Assembly (NCBI GenBank): GCA_024233215.1
Contig: JACKPW010000023.1
Span: forward strand, 1-64,000
DNA length: 64,000 bases
Direction: 5' to 3'
From: Verrucomicrobiales bacterium
Lineage (GTDB): Bacteria > Verrucomicrobiota > Verrucomicrobiia > Limisphaerales > J093
Shown here: positions 9,124 through 17,975 of the stretch, piece after piece
How the letters are laid out: every line of letters starts with the position of its first letter
How positions within the stretch are numbered: the first letter of the stretch is position 1
Position numbers and translations under genes: made by a program
Notes under the pieces: generated by a model
The model's database searches: none
What the model saw: only the letters and a program-made list of their open reading frames with translations
Told to the model about the DNA's origin: nothing

Positions 9124-9804
9124 ATGGTTCGATTCGCCCACTCGAGGTGGCTGCCCGCGCTGGCGGTCGCATTGCTCCTCTCCCCGTCCTCTCTACCGGC
9201 TGCGGACCAGCCCGCCGCGGTTCGCTGGGAAAAGGACCTGGCGAAATTCGCGACCGCAGACCGCGAAAACCTGCCGACCCAGGGCGGCATCCTCTTCCTC
9301 GGCAGTTCCAGCATTCGTAAATGGGACACACTGGCGGAGGATTTCGCGGGCCTGCCGGTGCTGAACCGCGGCTTCGGCGGCTCCCAGATGTCCGACGCCG
9401 CGGACTTGGTGGAGCAACTGGTCTTCCCCTACGCGCCCCGCCAGATCGTGCTGTACGAGGGCGACAACGACCTGAACAACGGCAAATCCCACGAGCGGGT
9501 ATTGTCGGACTTCCGGACGTTTGTGGATCGGGTGCGCGAGCGGCTTCCCGGGTGCCGCATTTCCATCATCGCCATCAAGCCCAGCCCGAAGCGCTGGCAC
9601 CTCAAGGAAACCATCTACTACACCAACCGGCTCCTTTCCGAGTGGGCGATGGTCGATCCGAAACTGGATTTCATCGATGTGGTCCGGCCCATGCTCGATG
9701 AGAACGGCGAGCCGCGACCGGAGTTGTTCGTGGAGGACGGGGTCCACATGACGCCGGCCGGCTACGCGATCTGGACCCAAGCCGTTCGCCCGTTCCTGCA
9801 TTGA
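9124..9804 (+). CDS. Secreted SGNH/GDSL-family hydrolase
   Basis: This 226-aa protein has a signal peptide (about residues 1-27, ending SSLPAADQ). The SGNH blocks are clear: GSSSIRKW (residues 60-67, nucleophile probably Ser62), the block II Gly in NRGFGGSQMSD, YEGDNDLNNG with the oxyanion-hole Asn, and the catalytic DGVHMTPAGY near the C-terminus. The substrate is unknown; relatives deacetylate or deesterify carbohydrates and phospholipids. A second protein of the same subfamily forms the N-terminal domain of the gene at 36741-38801. The stop codon is 9 bp before the nnr start, so the two may be co-transcribed. Confidence 0.85.
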   Translation: MVRFAHSRWLPALAVALLLSPSSLPAADQPAAVRWEKDLAKFATADRENLPTQGGILFLGSSSIRKWDTLAEDFAGLPVLNRGFGGSQMSDAADLVEQLVFPYAPRQIVLYEGDNDLNNGKSHERVLSDFRTFVDRVRERLPGCRISIIAIKPSPKRWHLKETIYYTNRLLSEWAMVDPKLDFIDVVRPMLDENGEPRPELFVEDGVHMTPAGYAIWTQAVRPFLH

Positions 9805-9813
9805 TCCCACGCC

Positions 9814-11226
9814 ATGCCCACCCCCGTCCTTACGATTGAGCAGATGCGCCGGTGGGAACAGGCCACCTGGGCCACCGGCAAGTCCGAGCAGGAGGTGATC
9901 GAGCAGGTGGGGGCCTGCCTGGCCCGACGGGTCCGGGAGTTGACCCGCCGGGGCGATCGTATCCTGATCCTGGCCGGCAAGGGGCACAATGGCGATGACG
10001 CCCGCTGCGCGCGACCGCACCTGACCGATCGCGAGGTTGTCCTGGTGGAAGTGGTCGATCCGGCGACGGCCCTGGCGGCGGTGGAGGGGGAATTGTCCCG
10101 GCAGCCGGCGCTGGTGGTCGACGGACTTTTCGGCATCGGGCTGAACCGGCCCTTGTCTGAATCGTGGGTGGCGCTGATTACGCGGGTGAACCAGGCCGGG
10201 GCCCGGGTGCTCGCGGTGGATGTGCCGAGTGGCTTGGATGCGGAACAGGGCCTTCCCTTCGGGGCCGCCGTGGAGGCGGACCTGACCCTCACGCTCGGTG
10301 CCCCCAAGACCGGCCTGCTCGCCACTGCGGCGGCCCCGTTCGTCGGACGGTTGGAGGTGGAACCGGAGATCGGTCTGGTGCCCTGTTCGGAACATGGCGT
10401 GCTTGAATGGGTGTTGCCCGGCGACATGAGGGACTGGCCGCCCCGGCGACCGGTGGCGACTCACAAGGGATCCTACGGCCATGCTTTGCTGGTGGCGGGA
10501 TCGTTGGGCTTTCACGGGGCGGCGGTTCTGGCGGCCCGGGGGGCTCAGCGCGCGCGCCCCGGCTTGATCACCCTCCTTACGGGGGGGCGGGTGTATGAGT
10601 CGGTCGCCGCGCAGTTGCAGGCGGTGATGGTGCGCCCGACCGCCGGCGAGGTCGAATACCCGGAAAACCTGACTGCCCTGCTGTTTGGCCCGGGGTTGGT
10701 GGGCCCGGAAGCAGCCGGTCTGCTGAAGTCCGCCCTGGTACCGGCCTGGCGGTCGCTGCCGGTGCCCGTGGTGGTGGATGCTTCGGCGCTGGACGCGCTC
10801 AACTCGCGCCAGGCACCGCCGCGCGATGCCATCCGGGTGCTCACCCCGCATCCCGGTGAAGCCGCCCGCATGCTGCGGGTCACGCCGGCGAAGGTGCAGC
10901 AGGACCGCCTGGGTGCGCTCCGCCAGTTGTCCGCCGCCCATGGCGATTGCTGGGTGGTGCTCAAGGGGCATCAAACGCTCATCGGTCGGAGCGAAGGGCC
11001 GGTGCGGGTGAACAGCTCCGGGAATCCCGGGCTGGCCCAGGGGGGCAGCGGCGACATTCTGGCGGGGTACCTGACTGGCCTGCTTGCCCAACCCGCTTTG
11101 CAGGCGGACCCGTTGCGTACCCTCACCGCCGCGGTATGGCGACACGGCGCTGCTGCCGACCGGCTTGCCGCCGACCGCCCGAACTGGATTTCCGAGGAAC
11201 TGGTGGAAGAACTGGCCCGGGTCTGA
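9814..11226 (+). CDS. nnr: Bifunctional NAD(P)H-hydrate epimerase/dehydratase
   Basis: This 470-aa fusion has a YjeF_N-like epimerase domain (about 1-205; AGKGHNGDDARCAR, VVDGLFGIGLNRPL, VDVPSGLDAEQG) and a C-terminal ADP/ATP-dependent dehydratase domain of the ribokinase superfamily. The C-terminal domain (about 210-465) contains THKGSYGHALLVAGS, LTPHPGEAAR, VVLKGHQTLI and NPGLAQGGSGDILAG. Together the domains repair hydrated NADH and NADPH. Length and order match bacterial Nnr. It follows the SGNH hydrolase by 9 bp and precedes the helicase gene by 21 bp. Confidence 0.92.
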   Translation: MPTPVLTIEQMRRWEQATWATGKSEQEVIEQVGACLARRVRELTRRGDRILILAGKGHNGDDARCARPHLTDREVVLVEVVDPATALAAVEGELSRQPALVVDGLFGIGLNRPLSESWVALITRVNQAGARVLAVDVPSGLDAEQGLPFGAAVEADLTLTLGAPKTGLLATAAAPFVGRLEVEPEIGLVPCSEHGVLEWVLPGDMRDWPPRRPVATHKGSYGHALLVAGSLGFHGAAVLAARGAQRARPGLITLLTGGRVYESVAAQLQAVMVRPTAGEVEYPENLTALLFGPGLVGPEAAGLLKSALVPAWRSLPVPVVVDASALDALNSRQAPPRDAIRVLTPHPGEAARMLRVTPAKVQQDRLGALRQLSAAHGDCWVVLKGHQTLIGRSEGPVRVNSSGNPGLAQGGSGDILAGYLTGLLAQPALQADPLRTLTAAVWRHGAAADRLAADRPNWISEELVEELARV

Positions 11227-11247
11227 GCCGCTCCGGGAACCCCCCTC

Positions 11248-14200
11248 ATGCCGCGCATCTTTGACAATATCGAACTGGAACTGCTCCCGGCGCTCCGCGA
11301 GACGCTTGCCGTCTCCGACCGGTCCGATTTCTGCGTGGGCTATTTCAACCTCCGTGGCTGGAAGAGGATCGACGATCTGATCGGGCGGTGGGCCGGGGGA
11401 GGGGAGCAGCAGTGCCGGTTGCTTGTCGGGATGCAGCGATTGCCCCAGGAGGAGTTACGCGAGGCCTACAGTCTGCTGCCCCGCGAGGACCAGATGAGCA
11501 ATCAGGCGGTGATCCGCTTGAAGCGACGGTTGGCCGAGGAGTTCCGCACCCAACTCACCATCGGAGCGCCGACCAACGAGGACGAAGCTGGCCTTCGCCG
11601 GCTCTCCGCGCAACTCAAGGCAAGTCAGCTCGCAGTGAAGCTTCACCTCCGACACCCGCTGCACGCCAAGCTCTACCTGTGTTTCCGTGCCGATCCCAAC
11701 AACCCCATCACGGGGTTCCTCGGCTCCAGCAACCTCACTCTCTCCGGGCTCTCACGTCAGGGCGAGCTGAACGTCGATGTCCTCGACCATGACGCGACCC
11801 GGAAGCTCGCGAAGTGGTTCGATGACCGTTGGGATGACCGATGGTGCATCGACATCAGCAAGGAACTCATCCAGGTCCTGGATGAAAGCTGGGCCCGGCC
11901 GGACTCCCTCCCGCCGTTCCACATCTACATCAAGATGGCCTACCATCTGGCCGCCGAGGCGCGGGCCGGGCTCTCGGAGTTCAGTCTTCCCGCCGATATG
12001 CGTGGGGCTTTGCTCGAGTTCCAATCCGCGGCGGTTCGTATCGCCGCGAGGCATCTCGAGAAGCGAGGCGGAGTCGTGCTGGGCGATGTCGTGGGCTTGG
12101 GCAAGACCCTCATGGCAACGGCGCTGGCGCGCATGTTTCAAGACCCTCCCCGCTCGTTGGAAACGCTTGTTCTCTGCCCCCGAAACCTCGTCGGGATGTG
12201 GGAAGACTACGGCCACCGCCATCGGCTGATCGCGAAGGTCGTTTCCATCACGCAGGCGCAGAACATTCTGCCCGACCTGCGGCGCTACCGCGTGGCCATC
12301 ATCGATGAGAGTCACAACCTGAGAAACCGTGCTGGCCGCCGCTGGGCCGCCGTCCGCGATTACCTGATGCGGAACGGCTGCAAGTGCATCCTCCTGTCCG
12401 CCACCCCCTACAACAAGGCCTATCTGGACATCGCGAACCAGCTTCGCCTGTTCCTGGAGCCCGAGGCGCCGGTCGGCGTCCGCCCCGAAGAGTATCTGCG
12501 CCGCGATTGCAGCGGCCGGCCCGACGAATTCACCCGCCGGCATCAGTGTCCCCTGAACTGCCTGGCCGCCTTCGAGAAAAGCGAGCATCCCGACGACTGG
12601 CGCGAACTCATGCGGCTCTTCATGGTCCGGCGCACACGGAGCTTCGTGGAACGGAACTACGCCCTTTCTGAATGCCCCGCCTGTCAAACCATCGTCCCAG
12701 CCACGAAAGACGCCTGTCCCACGTGCGGCCGGGTCCGCGCCCAATCGGATCGCCGGTTCCTCATCCTCGAAGGCGGCAATCGCTTTCATTTTCCGAAGCG
12801 CCAGCCGAAGAAGCTCACATTTCGGATCCGAGACCGCCATCCCGACGACCAGTACGCCAAGCTCTATTCGCCGACCGTCGTCGATACCATCCGCATGCTG
12901 CGCCTGCCCAGGTACGGACTGGCGAACTACCTGCGGGCCACACCCGACGCGGCTCCCACGCAAAACGAGAGCGAAGTCATCAAGAACCTCTCTCGTGCCG
13001 GTCAGCGCCTCATCGGCTTCTGCCGGACCAATCTGTTCAAGCGGCTCGAAAGCAGCGGCCATTCCTTCCTGCTCTCCATCCGCCGCCACATCCTGCGCAA
13101 CTTCATCCACCTCCACGCCCTGGCCGAAGGGTTGCCACTTCCCATCGGCACCCAGGACGCCGCCCTCTTCGACACCCGGAACGACGACGCGGATGAAGCC
13201 TTGATGGCCGGAGAGGACGGCGAAGCCCCCACCCCCTCGGAAACCACCGCGCGGACCCTGGACGAATTCGCCGCTGCCGGCGCTGCCGCCTACGAACTCC
13301 TCCGAACCGTCCACGGGCATCAGTTCGACTGGCTCCGGCACGATCTCTTCCTGGAAGACTTGGCGAAACACCTGCGCCTCGACGCCGAACGCCTGTTCTC
13401 CATCCTGACCCTGGCGGGCGATTGGGACCCAGCCCGGGACGAGAAACTGAACGAACTCGACAAACTCCTTACCCGGACGCATTCCCGCGAAAAGGTCCTT
13501 CTGTTTTCCCAGTTCGCCGACACGGTGGACTACCTGCACGACCAACTCGGAAAGCGCGGCCTGCGACAGTTCGCCGCCGTGACCGGAGACACCGAGGCGC
13601 CCTCCGACTACGCGGTCCGGTTCAGTCCCGAGTCCAATCAAAGCCGTGACAAGGTGGCTGCCTCCGCCGAACTGCGGGTCCTCCTCGCCACCGACGTCCT
13701 GAGCGAGGGCCAGAACCTCCAGGACGCCGCCATCGTGGTGAACTACGACCTTCCGTGGGCGATCATCCGGTTGATCCAACGCGCCGGACGCGTCGACCGC
13801 ATCGGCCAGCGAGCCGAAGTGATCCGCTGCTACTCCTTTCTGCCCGCCGACGGTGTGGAACGGCTCATCCGCCTGCGCGCCCGCGTGCGCCAACGACTGC
13901 ACGAGAACGCCGAGGTCGTCGGTACCGACGAGACGTTCTTCGAGGACGAGAAGCACGACGACCTCATCCGCGATCTGTTCACCGAGAAATCCGGCATCCT
14001 GGATGATCCCGAGGACAACGAGGTGGACCTCGCCTCGCTTGCCTACCAAATCTGGAAGAACGCCTCCGACACCGACCCGTCACTCAGGAAGACCATCCCC
14101 GACCTGGCGAATGTGGTGTTTTCGACCAAGTCCTTGGCGGACATCCCGCCCCGGACCGAAGGCGCCTCCGGCCCGGCGCCCGAGTCCGGGGTCATGGTCT

Positions 14201-14709
14201 ATGTGCAGACCGCCGATGGCAACGACGCCCTGGCCTGGGTTAACGAGGAGGGACGCACCGTGACCGAAAGCCAGCACGAAATCCTCCGGGCCGCCGCGTG
14301 CGATCCGGACACGCCCGCCCGGCCTCGGCTTCCTGAACACCACGCGCTCGTGGAGCAGGCCGTGGCCGGGATCCAACAGGAGCAGAAGTCGGTCGGCGGG
14401 CAGTTGGGCAAACCCGGCAGCGCCCGGCGCCGTGCATACGAACGGCTCAAGGATCACGCGGCGAACATCAAGGACACGCTCTTCGACCTGAAACTGCTGC
14501 ACAAAGCCATCGACGCCATCTACGAGTCCCCGCTGACCGAAGCCGCCCGGGACCTGATCAACCGGGAGTTGAAAGCCGGCATTGCCGATCAGCAACTTGC
14601 CGAACTGGTCCTCTCGCTCTACGAGGAAGACCGGCTCTGCATCCCGCGCGACGACCCGAAGGCTCGCGAGCCGCGCATCATCTGCTCGCTTGGGATCAGG
14701 AAGGAATGA
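11248..14709 (+). CDS. PLD-SNF2 helicase, first gene of a defence-like operon
   Basis: This 1,153-aa protein starts with a phospholipase D-like domain (about 1-200) with an HxK motif in HPLHAKLYL and GSSNLT. A SNF2/superfamily 2 helicase follows: motif I GDVVGLGKT (about 279-287), DESH (about 353-356), SATPYNKA, and the second RecA lobe with LLATDVLSEGQNLQ and motif VI QRAGRVDRIGQ (about 844-854). A four-Cys zinc ribbon (CPAC...CPTC, about 477-493) is inserted between the lobes. The C-terminal 250 residues are unassigned. PLD plus SNF2 next to an N6-adenine methylase recalls DISARM (DrmC, DrmD, DrmMI), but drmA and drmB are absent here and the two domains are fused. The stop codon overlaps the ORF6N gene start (ATGA at 14706). 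The gene appears intact. Confidence 0.82.
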   Translation: MPRIFDNIELELLPALRETLAVSDRSDFCVGYFNLRGWKRIDDLIGRWAGGGEQQCRLLVGMQRLPQEELREAYSLLPREDQMSNQAVIRLKRRLAEEFRTQLTIGAPTNEDEAGLRRLSAQLKASQLAVKLHLRHPLHAKLYLCFRADPNNPITGFLGSSNLTLSGLSRQGELNVDVLDHDATRKLAKWFDDRWDDRWCIDISKELIQVLDESWARPDSLPPFHIYIKMAYHLAAEARAGLSEFSLPADMRGALLEFQSAAVRIAARHLEKRGGVVLGDVVGLGKTLMATALARMFQDPPRSLETLVLCPRNLVGMWEDYGHRHRLIAKVVSITQAQNILPDLRRYRVAIIDESHNLRNRAGRRWAAVRDYLMRNGCKCILLSATPYNKAYLDIANQLRLFLEPEAPVGVRPEEYLRRDCSGRPDEFTRRHQCPLNCLAAFEKSEHPDDWRELMRLFMVRRTRSFVERNYALSECPACQTIVPATKDACPTCGRVRAQSDRRFLILEGGNRFHFPKRQPKKLTFRIRDRHPDDQYAKLYSPTVVDTIRMLRLPRYGLANYLRATPDAAPTQNESEVIKNLSRAGQRLIGFCRTNLFKRLESSGHSFLLSIRRHILRNFIHLHALAEGLPLPIGTQDAALFDTRNDDADEALMAGEDGEAPTPSETTARTLDEFAAAGAAAYELLRTVHGHQFDWLRHDLFLEDLAKHLRLDAERLFSILTLAGDWDPARDEKLNELDKLLTRTHSREKVLLFSQFADTVDYLHDQLGKRGLRQFAAVTGDTEAPSDYAVRFSPESNQSRDKVAASAELRVLLATDVLSEGQNLQDAAIVVNYDLPWAIIRLIQRAGRVDRIGQRAEVIRCYSFLPADGVERLIRLRARVRQRLHENAEVVGTDETFFEDEKHDDLIRDLFTEKSGILDDPEDNEVDLASLAYQIWKNASDTDPSLRKTIPDLANVVFSTKSLADIPPRTEGASGPAPESGVMVYVQTADGNDALAWVNEEGRTVTESQHEILRAAACDPDTPARPRLPEHHALVEQAVAGIQQEQKSVGGQLGKPGSARRRAYERLKDHAANIKDTLFDLKLLHKAIDAIYESPLTEAARDLINRELKAGIADQQLAELVLSLYEEDRLCIPRDDPKAREPRIICSLGIRKE

Positions 14710-15024
14710 GGCCAGCCGCGATGAACATTCCGATCGAGACACTGATTCACACCGTTCGCGGCCAGAAGGTCCTGCTCGACGCCGGCCTGGCTGGCCTCTA
14801 CGGAGGGCCCACCAAGACGCTGAACCAAGCCGACAAGAAGAATGCCGACCGGTTCCCGCCGGATTCCTGGCTCCAACTGGTCGGCGAGGAGTCTGGGGCA
14901 ATCCTGGCTTCAAGGTCACAAAATGTGACCTTGTGCACGCAACCACTTGTGACACTGGAGACTGGAGCTTTGAGGTCACGGTTTGTGACCCCAAAGTGCG
15001 AGGGCTGGCGTACCCGCCGGTTCC
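14706..15024 (+). pseudogene. ORF6N-domain protein, cut off by palindromic insertion
   Basis: The start overlaps the helicase stop as ATGA (a second ATG is at 14721). Residues about 10-60 match the ORF6N DNA-binding domain (VRGQKVLLDAGLAGLYG, TKTLNQADKKNADRFPPDSW). The family normally goes on through an LRSQxVT-GRR-PYAFTE segment to about 150-180 aa. Here a degenerate LxSQNVTL/LRSRFVTPK segment appears twice, and the match ends at about 15024 where a nested palindromic repeat begins. The frame stays open through the repeat to 15242 but encodes only repeat sequence. It probably acted as a regulator or accessory protein of the operon; it is now truncated. Confidence 0.7.
14911..14933. repeat. 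Perfect 10-bp palindrome inside the ORF6N fragment
   Basis: CAAGGTCACA and its reverse complement TGTGACCTTG are separated by AAA. A related palindrome with GGTCAC/TGTGACC arms lies about 50 bp downstream (14973-14991). Both fall in codons for the duplicated (S)QNVTL/RFVTP segment. They could be operator-like or simply a by-product of the duplicated coding motif. Confidence 0.4.
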
Positions 15025-15297
15025 GTAGCGCCAGCTTTCCAGCCGGCACTGCCAGAACTCAGCCGTGTGACTGTTCAGAACCCACAGAAGGAAACGAAGG
15101 ACACGAAGGCACGCAAAATGAAAAGCGCGCCCCTGGAGAGCAGGAACCAGTCACCGGCCGATGGAGTGGTAACGCGCCCGACAAGGACCCTCAAGTGGCC
15201 GGCCTCTCTTCGTTTCCTTCGTTTCCTTCTGTAAAGGACTGAATTGCCACGGCTCAGGCTGGCGTTGACGCAGTGCCGGCTGGAAAGCCGGCGTTAC
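15025..15297. repeat. Nested palindromic element (three inverted repeats inside one another)
   Basis: The outer arms are at 15025-15053 and 15270-15297 and share GCTTTCCAGCCGGCACTGC. The middle arms, near 15057-15076 and 15239-15258, use the CTCAGCCGTG/CACGGCTCAG module shared with elements B and D. The inner arms, from 15084 and ending 15232, use ACAGAAGGAAACGAAGG, the family found in tandem at 27621-28030. The element starts where similarity to ORF6N stops. The 172 bp after it (15298-15469) show no recognisable gene, only a 26-codon frame at 15382-15465. Confidence 0.7.
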
Positions 15298-15469
15298 GCC
15301 CATGTTCAACGCAGCGTTGCACAAGCCGCCCCAAGCACTTCATATTCAACGCACTGTTTAACAAGCGTCCGGTGGCCAGCCATGATGAACGCAGTCGAAG
15401 ACAATCGCTTCCGTACCCGGCGCTACCGGAAACTCCTCGCGGCCCCGGTCGGCGAACCCGCCTGAACCC

Positions 15470-15810
15470 ATGCCCCTCAACCTCGCCAGCACCCGCCAGC
15501 GCCTCCAGTCCTTCGACTTCGGGCCGCTCTTCGTCGAGGACCTGGGCTGGGAACCGCCGCCAAACCGCAAACCCCACCGCGCCTCCGTCAAAGACTGCCC
15601 CTTCACCCTCACCCCCGTGGCCCGGCTTTCGGGCATCGCCGTCTTCGAGGTCACCACCGCCGCCGGCGCCATCCCCGACGCCAAGACCCGCGCCGCCATC
15701 CACAAACACGTCTCCGAACTCGCCTACGAGAACCTGCTCATCTTCACCGATCAGGCCCGCACCCAAAGCCTCTGGTACTGGGTCAAACGCGAAGCCGGCA
15801 AGGCCCACCC
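15470..15810 (+). pseudogene. Eco57I-type DNA methylase, 5' fragment
   Basis: The ATG at 15470 opens the ancestral methylase gene (MPLNLASTRQRLQSFDF), which continues at 20314 after a 4.5-kb transposon. The fragment encodes about 113 residues of an N-terminal domain (FVEDLGW, GAIPDAKTRAAIHKHVSE, LIFTDQARTQSLWYWVKRE) typical of large methylase proteins of this class. The break falls in GKAHP; joining across the CCC duplication gives GKAHPRHHLYVQGQPGDLFL, a continuous and family-like sequence. Read alone, the frame runs 22 bp into the transposon and stops at 15832. Confidence 0.85.
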
Positions 15811-15832
15811 TGAGCGCGCGCACGGTAAATGA
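15811..15832 (+). repeat. Left terminal inverted repeat of transposon A
   Basis: It begins TGAGCGCGCGCACGGTAA and matches the reverse complement of 20289-20310 at 19 of 22 positions. It abuts the CCC duplication at 15808-15810. Confidence 0.85.
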
Positions 15833-16071
15833 TGGTGGGCTGATCGGGTTTGGTGATGGAGGAGGGTGAAGGGGAGCTGGGGGGGGAAGGAGAAGGGGGA
15901 CGCTGTCCCCCCGCCCCCCTGGGATTTAGCGCATTGAGCTGCACCAGCAGAGGAGCACCAAAGAAGCGGATGGCCGGACGACCCTCCCGGTGAGGGGAGG
16001 ATCGCCCGGCGTTTCTCACTCCTGCTGTCTGCAGGTTCCGGACGGCGCTCGGGTCGCATCCCTGCGTTGCC

Positions 16072-17148
16072 CTATCCTCCGCCGGAACAGGGGGCCCCCG
16101 GAGGTTGGGAGGGGGCGAGGGGTTTCCCGTTTCCGTTACCCTGGGGGTCCTTGGGGTGGGAAACGGGGAAAGGCGGGGCCGACGCACCGGACACGAGGGG
16201 CAAACGGAGTTGGTAGCCGCCGGCCTCGCGGAGGACGAGGCCCTGGCGGGTGAGTTGGGCCAGGGAGTCGCAGAGGGTGGCGGTACGCATGGCACAGAGC
16301 TGGCGCAGTTGGGCCACCGGGACGGGCCGATCCAGACCGGCCAGCGCGTCCCGAACCCGCTCGACCGGAGTCGGGGCCGAGGCGGCTGGTGGGTCGGACG
16401 GGGCCCCGAGGACCGAAAGGGCGAGGGCCGGACCGTGCTGAGTCAACTGGAGGGCGAAGGGATCGGCGGAGGGGGCGGCCCGGTGCTCGGTGGTGAGGGT
16501 GAGGGATTGCTTGTGGCGGCGGAGGTAGAGATTGGAGTCGCCCCAGCCGTGGAGTTCGCTCGAACCGCGCAGGGCCTGGCCGGGCCGGGTGGCGTGGGCA
16601 TCCTTGCGGGCATGGTGCACGACGAGCACGGCGAGCTGGAACTGACGCTGGAGTTGACGCAGGAAGCTCAAGAGCGGGGCGACCTGGGAGGCTTCGTTCT
16701 CGTCGATGCGATGGAGACGGATCAAGGGATCGAGCACGAGCAGGCGGGGACGACGCTCCGAGACGGTCCGTTCCAAACGCCGGCGGTCGGCGGGCAGGTC
16801 CAGGCGCAGGCTCGGGGCGGTGATGACATCGACCGGGAGGGAGGCGAAGTTGACGCCGGCGGCGGCACAGATGCCGAGCAGGCGCTGGCGGACGACGGCG
16901 TGGGCGTCCTCGGCGGGAAAGAGGAGCACCGGGCCGGTAAGGACGGGGCGGAACCGGCGGAGGCAGAGGGCTCCGGAGGCGACGCTGACGGCCAGGTCGA
17001 GGGCGAGGAAGCTTTTGCAGCACTTGGGTTCGCCCCCGAGGATGCCGACGGCCTGGTCGCACCAGAGATCCTCGACGAGCCAGGAGGTGAGGCCACCGTG
17101 GTCCTCGGGAAGTTGGCTGGCGCGTTGAACCGGGAGGGTGGTGTTCAT
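16072..17148 (-). CDS. RepA-like AAA ATPase of transposon A
   Basis: This 358-aa protein has a RecA-fold ATPase domain of the RepA/AAA_25 type. The P-loop region is GGEPKCCKSFLALDLAVSVA (residues 38-57), then LLVLDPLIRLH (Walker B-like), VVHHARK and RGSSELHGWGDSNLYL. The second P-loop Gly, normally just before Lys, is Cys here. The C-terminal 100 residues contain a winged-helix-like segment (PVAQLRQLCAMRTATLCDSL). The ATG at 17148 overlaps the stop of the preceding ATPase gene as ATGA, so it belongs to the transposon operon. The open frame extends 332 codons upstream but only as antisense-like Pro/Arg-rich sequence. A role in replication, target choice or element regulation is inferred from position only. 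Confidence 0.75.
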   Translation of the reverse strand: MNTTLPVQRASQLPEDHGGLTSWLVEDLWCDQAVGILGGEPKCCKSFLALDLAVSVASGALCLRRFRPVLTGPVLLFPAEDAHAVVRQRLLGICAAAGVNFASLPVDVITAPSLRLDLPADRRRLERTVSERRPRLLVLDPLIRLHRIDENEASQVAPLLSFLRQLQRQFQLAVLVVHHARKDAHATRPGQALRGSSELHGWGDSNLYLRRHKQSLTLTTEHRAAPSADPFALQLTQHGPALALSVLGAPSDPPAASAPTPVERVRDALAGLDRPVPVAQLRQLCAMRTATLCDSLAQLTRQGLVLREAGGYQLRLPLVSGASAPPFPVSHPKDPQGNGNGKPLAPSQPPGAPCSGGG

Positions 17149-17975
17149 GGGCGTTTGGTCCGGGGCTTGGGCTCGGAGGCGAAGACCTCGAAGTAGAGTT
17201 TCTCGTCGAGGAGGTCGCGTTCCTGGCGCAGGGCGGCCTGGAGAAGGTCGTTGCCGAGGTTGATGAGGAGGCGGAGGTTGCCGGCGGCGTGTTCGCTCAA
17301 GGTTTGGAGCAGTGCGGGGGAGAGGAGCTTGGGATTGCCGGCGGCGTTCAAGAGATGTTGGAGGCAGGCCAGGAGTTGCTGGGGTGAAAGGGCCTGGGTG
17401 CGGAGGCGACTGCGGATGCGACTGGCCAGGGGCAAGAGGTCCACGGACTCGAGGCGGCTGCCCAGGCGGGAGTCGCCGGCCAGGACGACGGTGAGGATGG
17501 AGCGGCTGTCGAGATCGGCGCTGGCGAGCAGGCGCAGTTCGGAGAAGACGGCCAAGCCCATCTCCTGGGCTTCGTCGACGAGGAGGAGGGGCCGCCAGCG
17601 GGAGCTTTCCTGATGTTGGAGCCACTTTTCGCGCAAGACCCTGGCGCTGGCCCAGCGGTTGTGGGGCGAAAGGGCCACGCCGAAGAGGTGACCGAGTTCG
17701 CGGTAGAAGTCGGCCAGGGAGGCCTGGGGCCGGGTGAGGACCCCGAGGGAGAGATCGCGCACCCGGGCCAGGCGCTGGGCCAGGAGACGCAGGGCGGCGC
17801 TCTTGCCGGTGCCCGGGTCGCCGGTAACCAGGGCGAAGCCGCCTTCGCCGATCTGCTGCTCGATGCGCCAGCAGAAGTCCTCGATTGGGGGCGGGGACCA
17901 GAGGGCGTCGGTGGGCACCTGGGAGCTGAAGGGATTGAACTTGAGGCCGTAGAGGGCGAGGAGTTTCTTGCTCAT
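17145..17975 (-). CDS. TniB/ExeA-like AAA ATPase, transposition helper
   Basis: This 276-aa protein contains Walker A GDPGTGKSA (residues 52-60), Walker B LLLVDEAQEM, and an arginine-bearing LASRIRSRLRTQALSPQQLL segment, the arrangement of ExeA/TniB/IS21 helper ATPases. The N-terminal YGLKFNPFS is typical of the ExeA group. It should work with the DDE transposase to select or activate target DNA. Both junctions with neighbouring genes are 4-bp ATGA overlaps (17972-17975 and 17145-17148). Confidence 0.88.
   Translation of the reverse strand: MSKKLLALYGLKFNPFSSQVPTDALWSPPPIEDFCWRIEQQIGEGGFALVTGDPGTGKSAALRLLAQRLARVRDLSLGVLTRPQASLADFYRELGHLFGVALSPHNRWASARVLREKWLQHQESSRWRPLLLVDEAQEMGLAVFSELRLLASADLDSRSILTVVLAGDSRLGSRLESVDLLPLASRIRSRLRTQALSPQQLLACLQHLLNAAGNPKLLSPALLQTLSEHAAGNLRLLINLGNDLLQAALRQERDLLDEKLYFEVFASEPKPRTKRP

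Noticed and set aside
9193..11145. 650-aa open frame on the minus strand
   Set aside because: It is antisense to the SGNH hydrolase and nnr genes, both of which have complete family motifs.
15298..15469. Integron attC-like site or small gene after the nested repeat
   Set aside because: GTTTAAC resembles a core site half, but no matching partner GTTRRRY lies at the right distance, and the 26-codon frame has no recognisable features.
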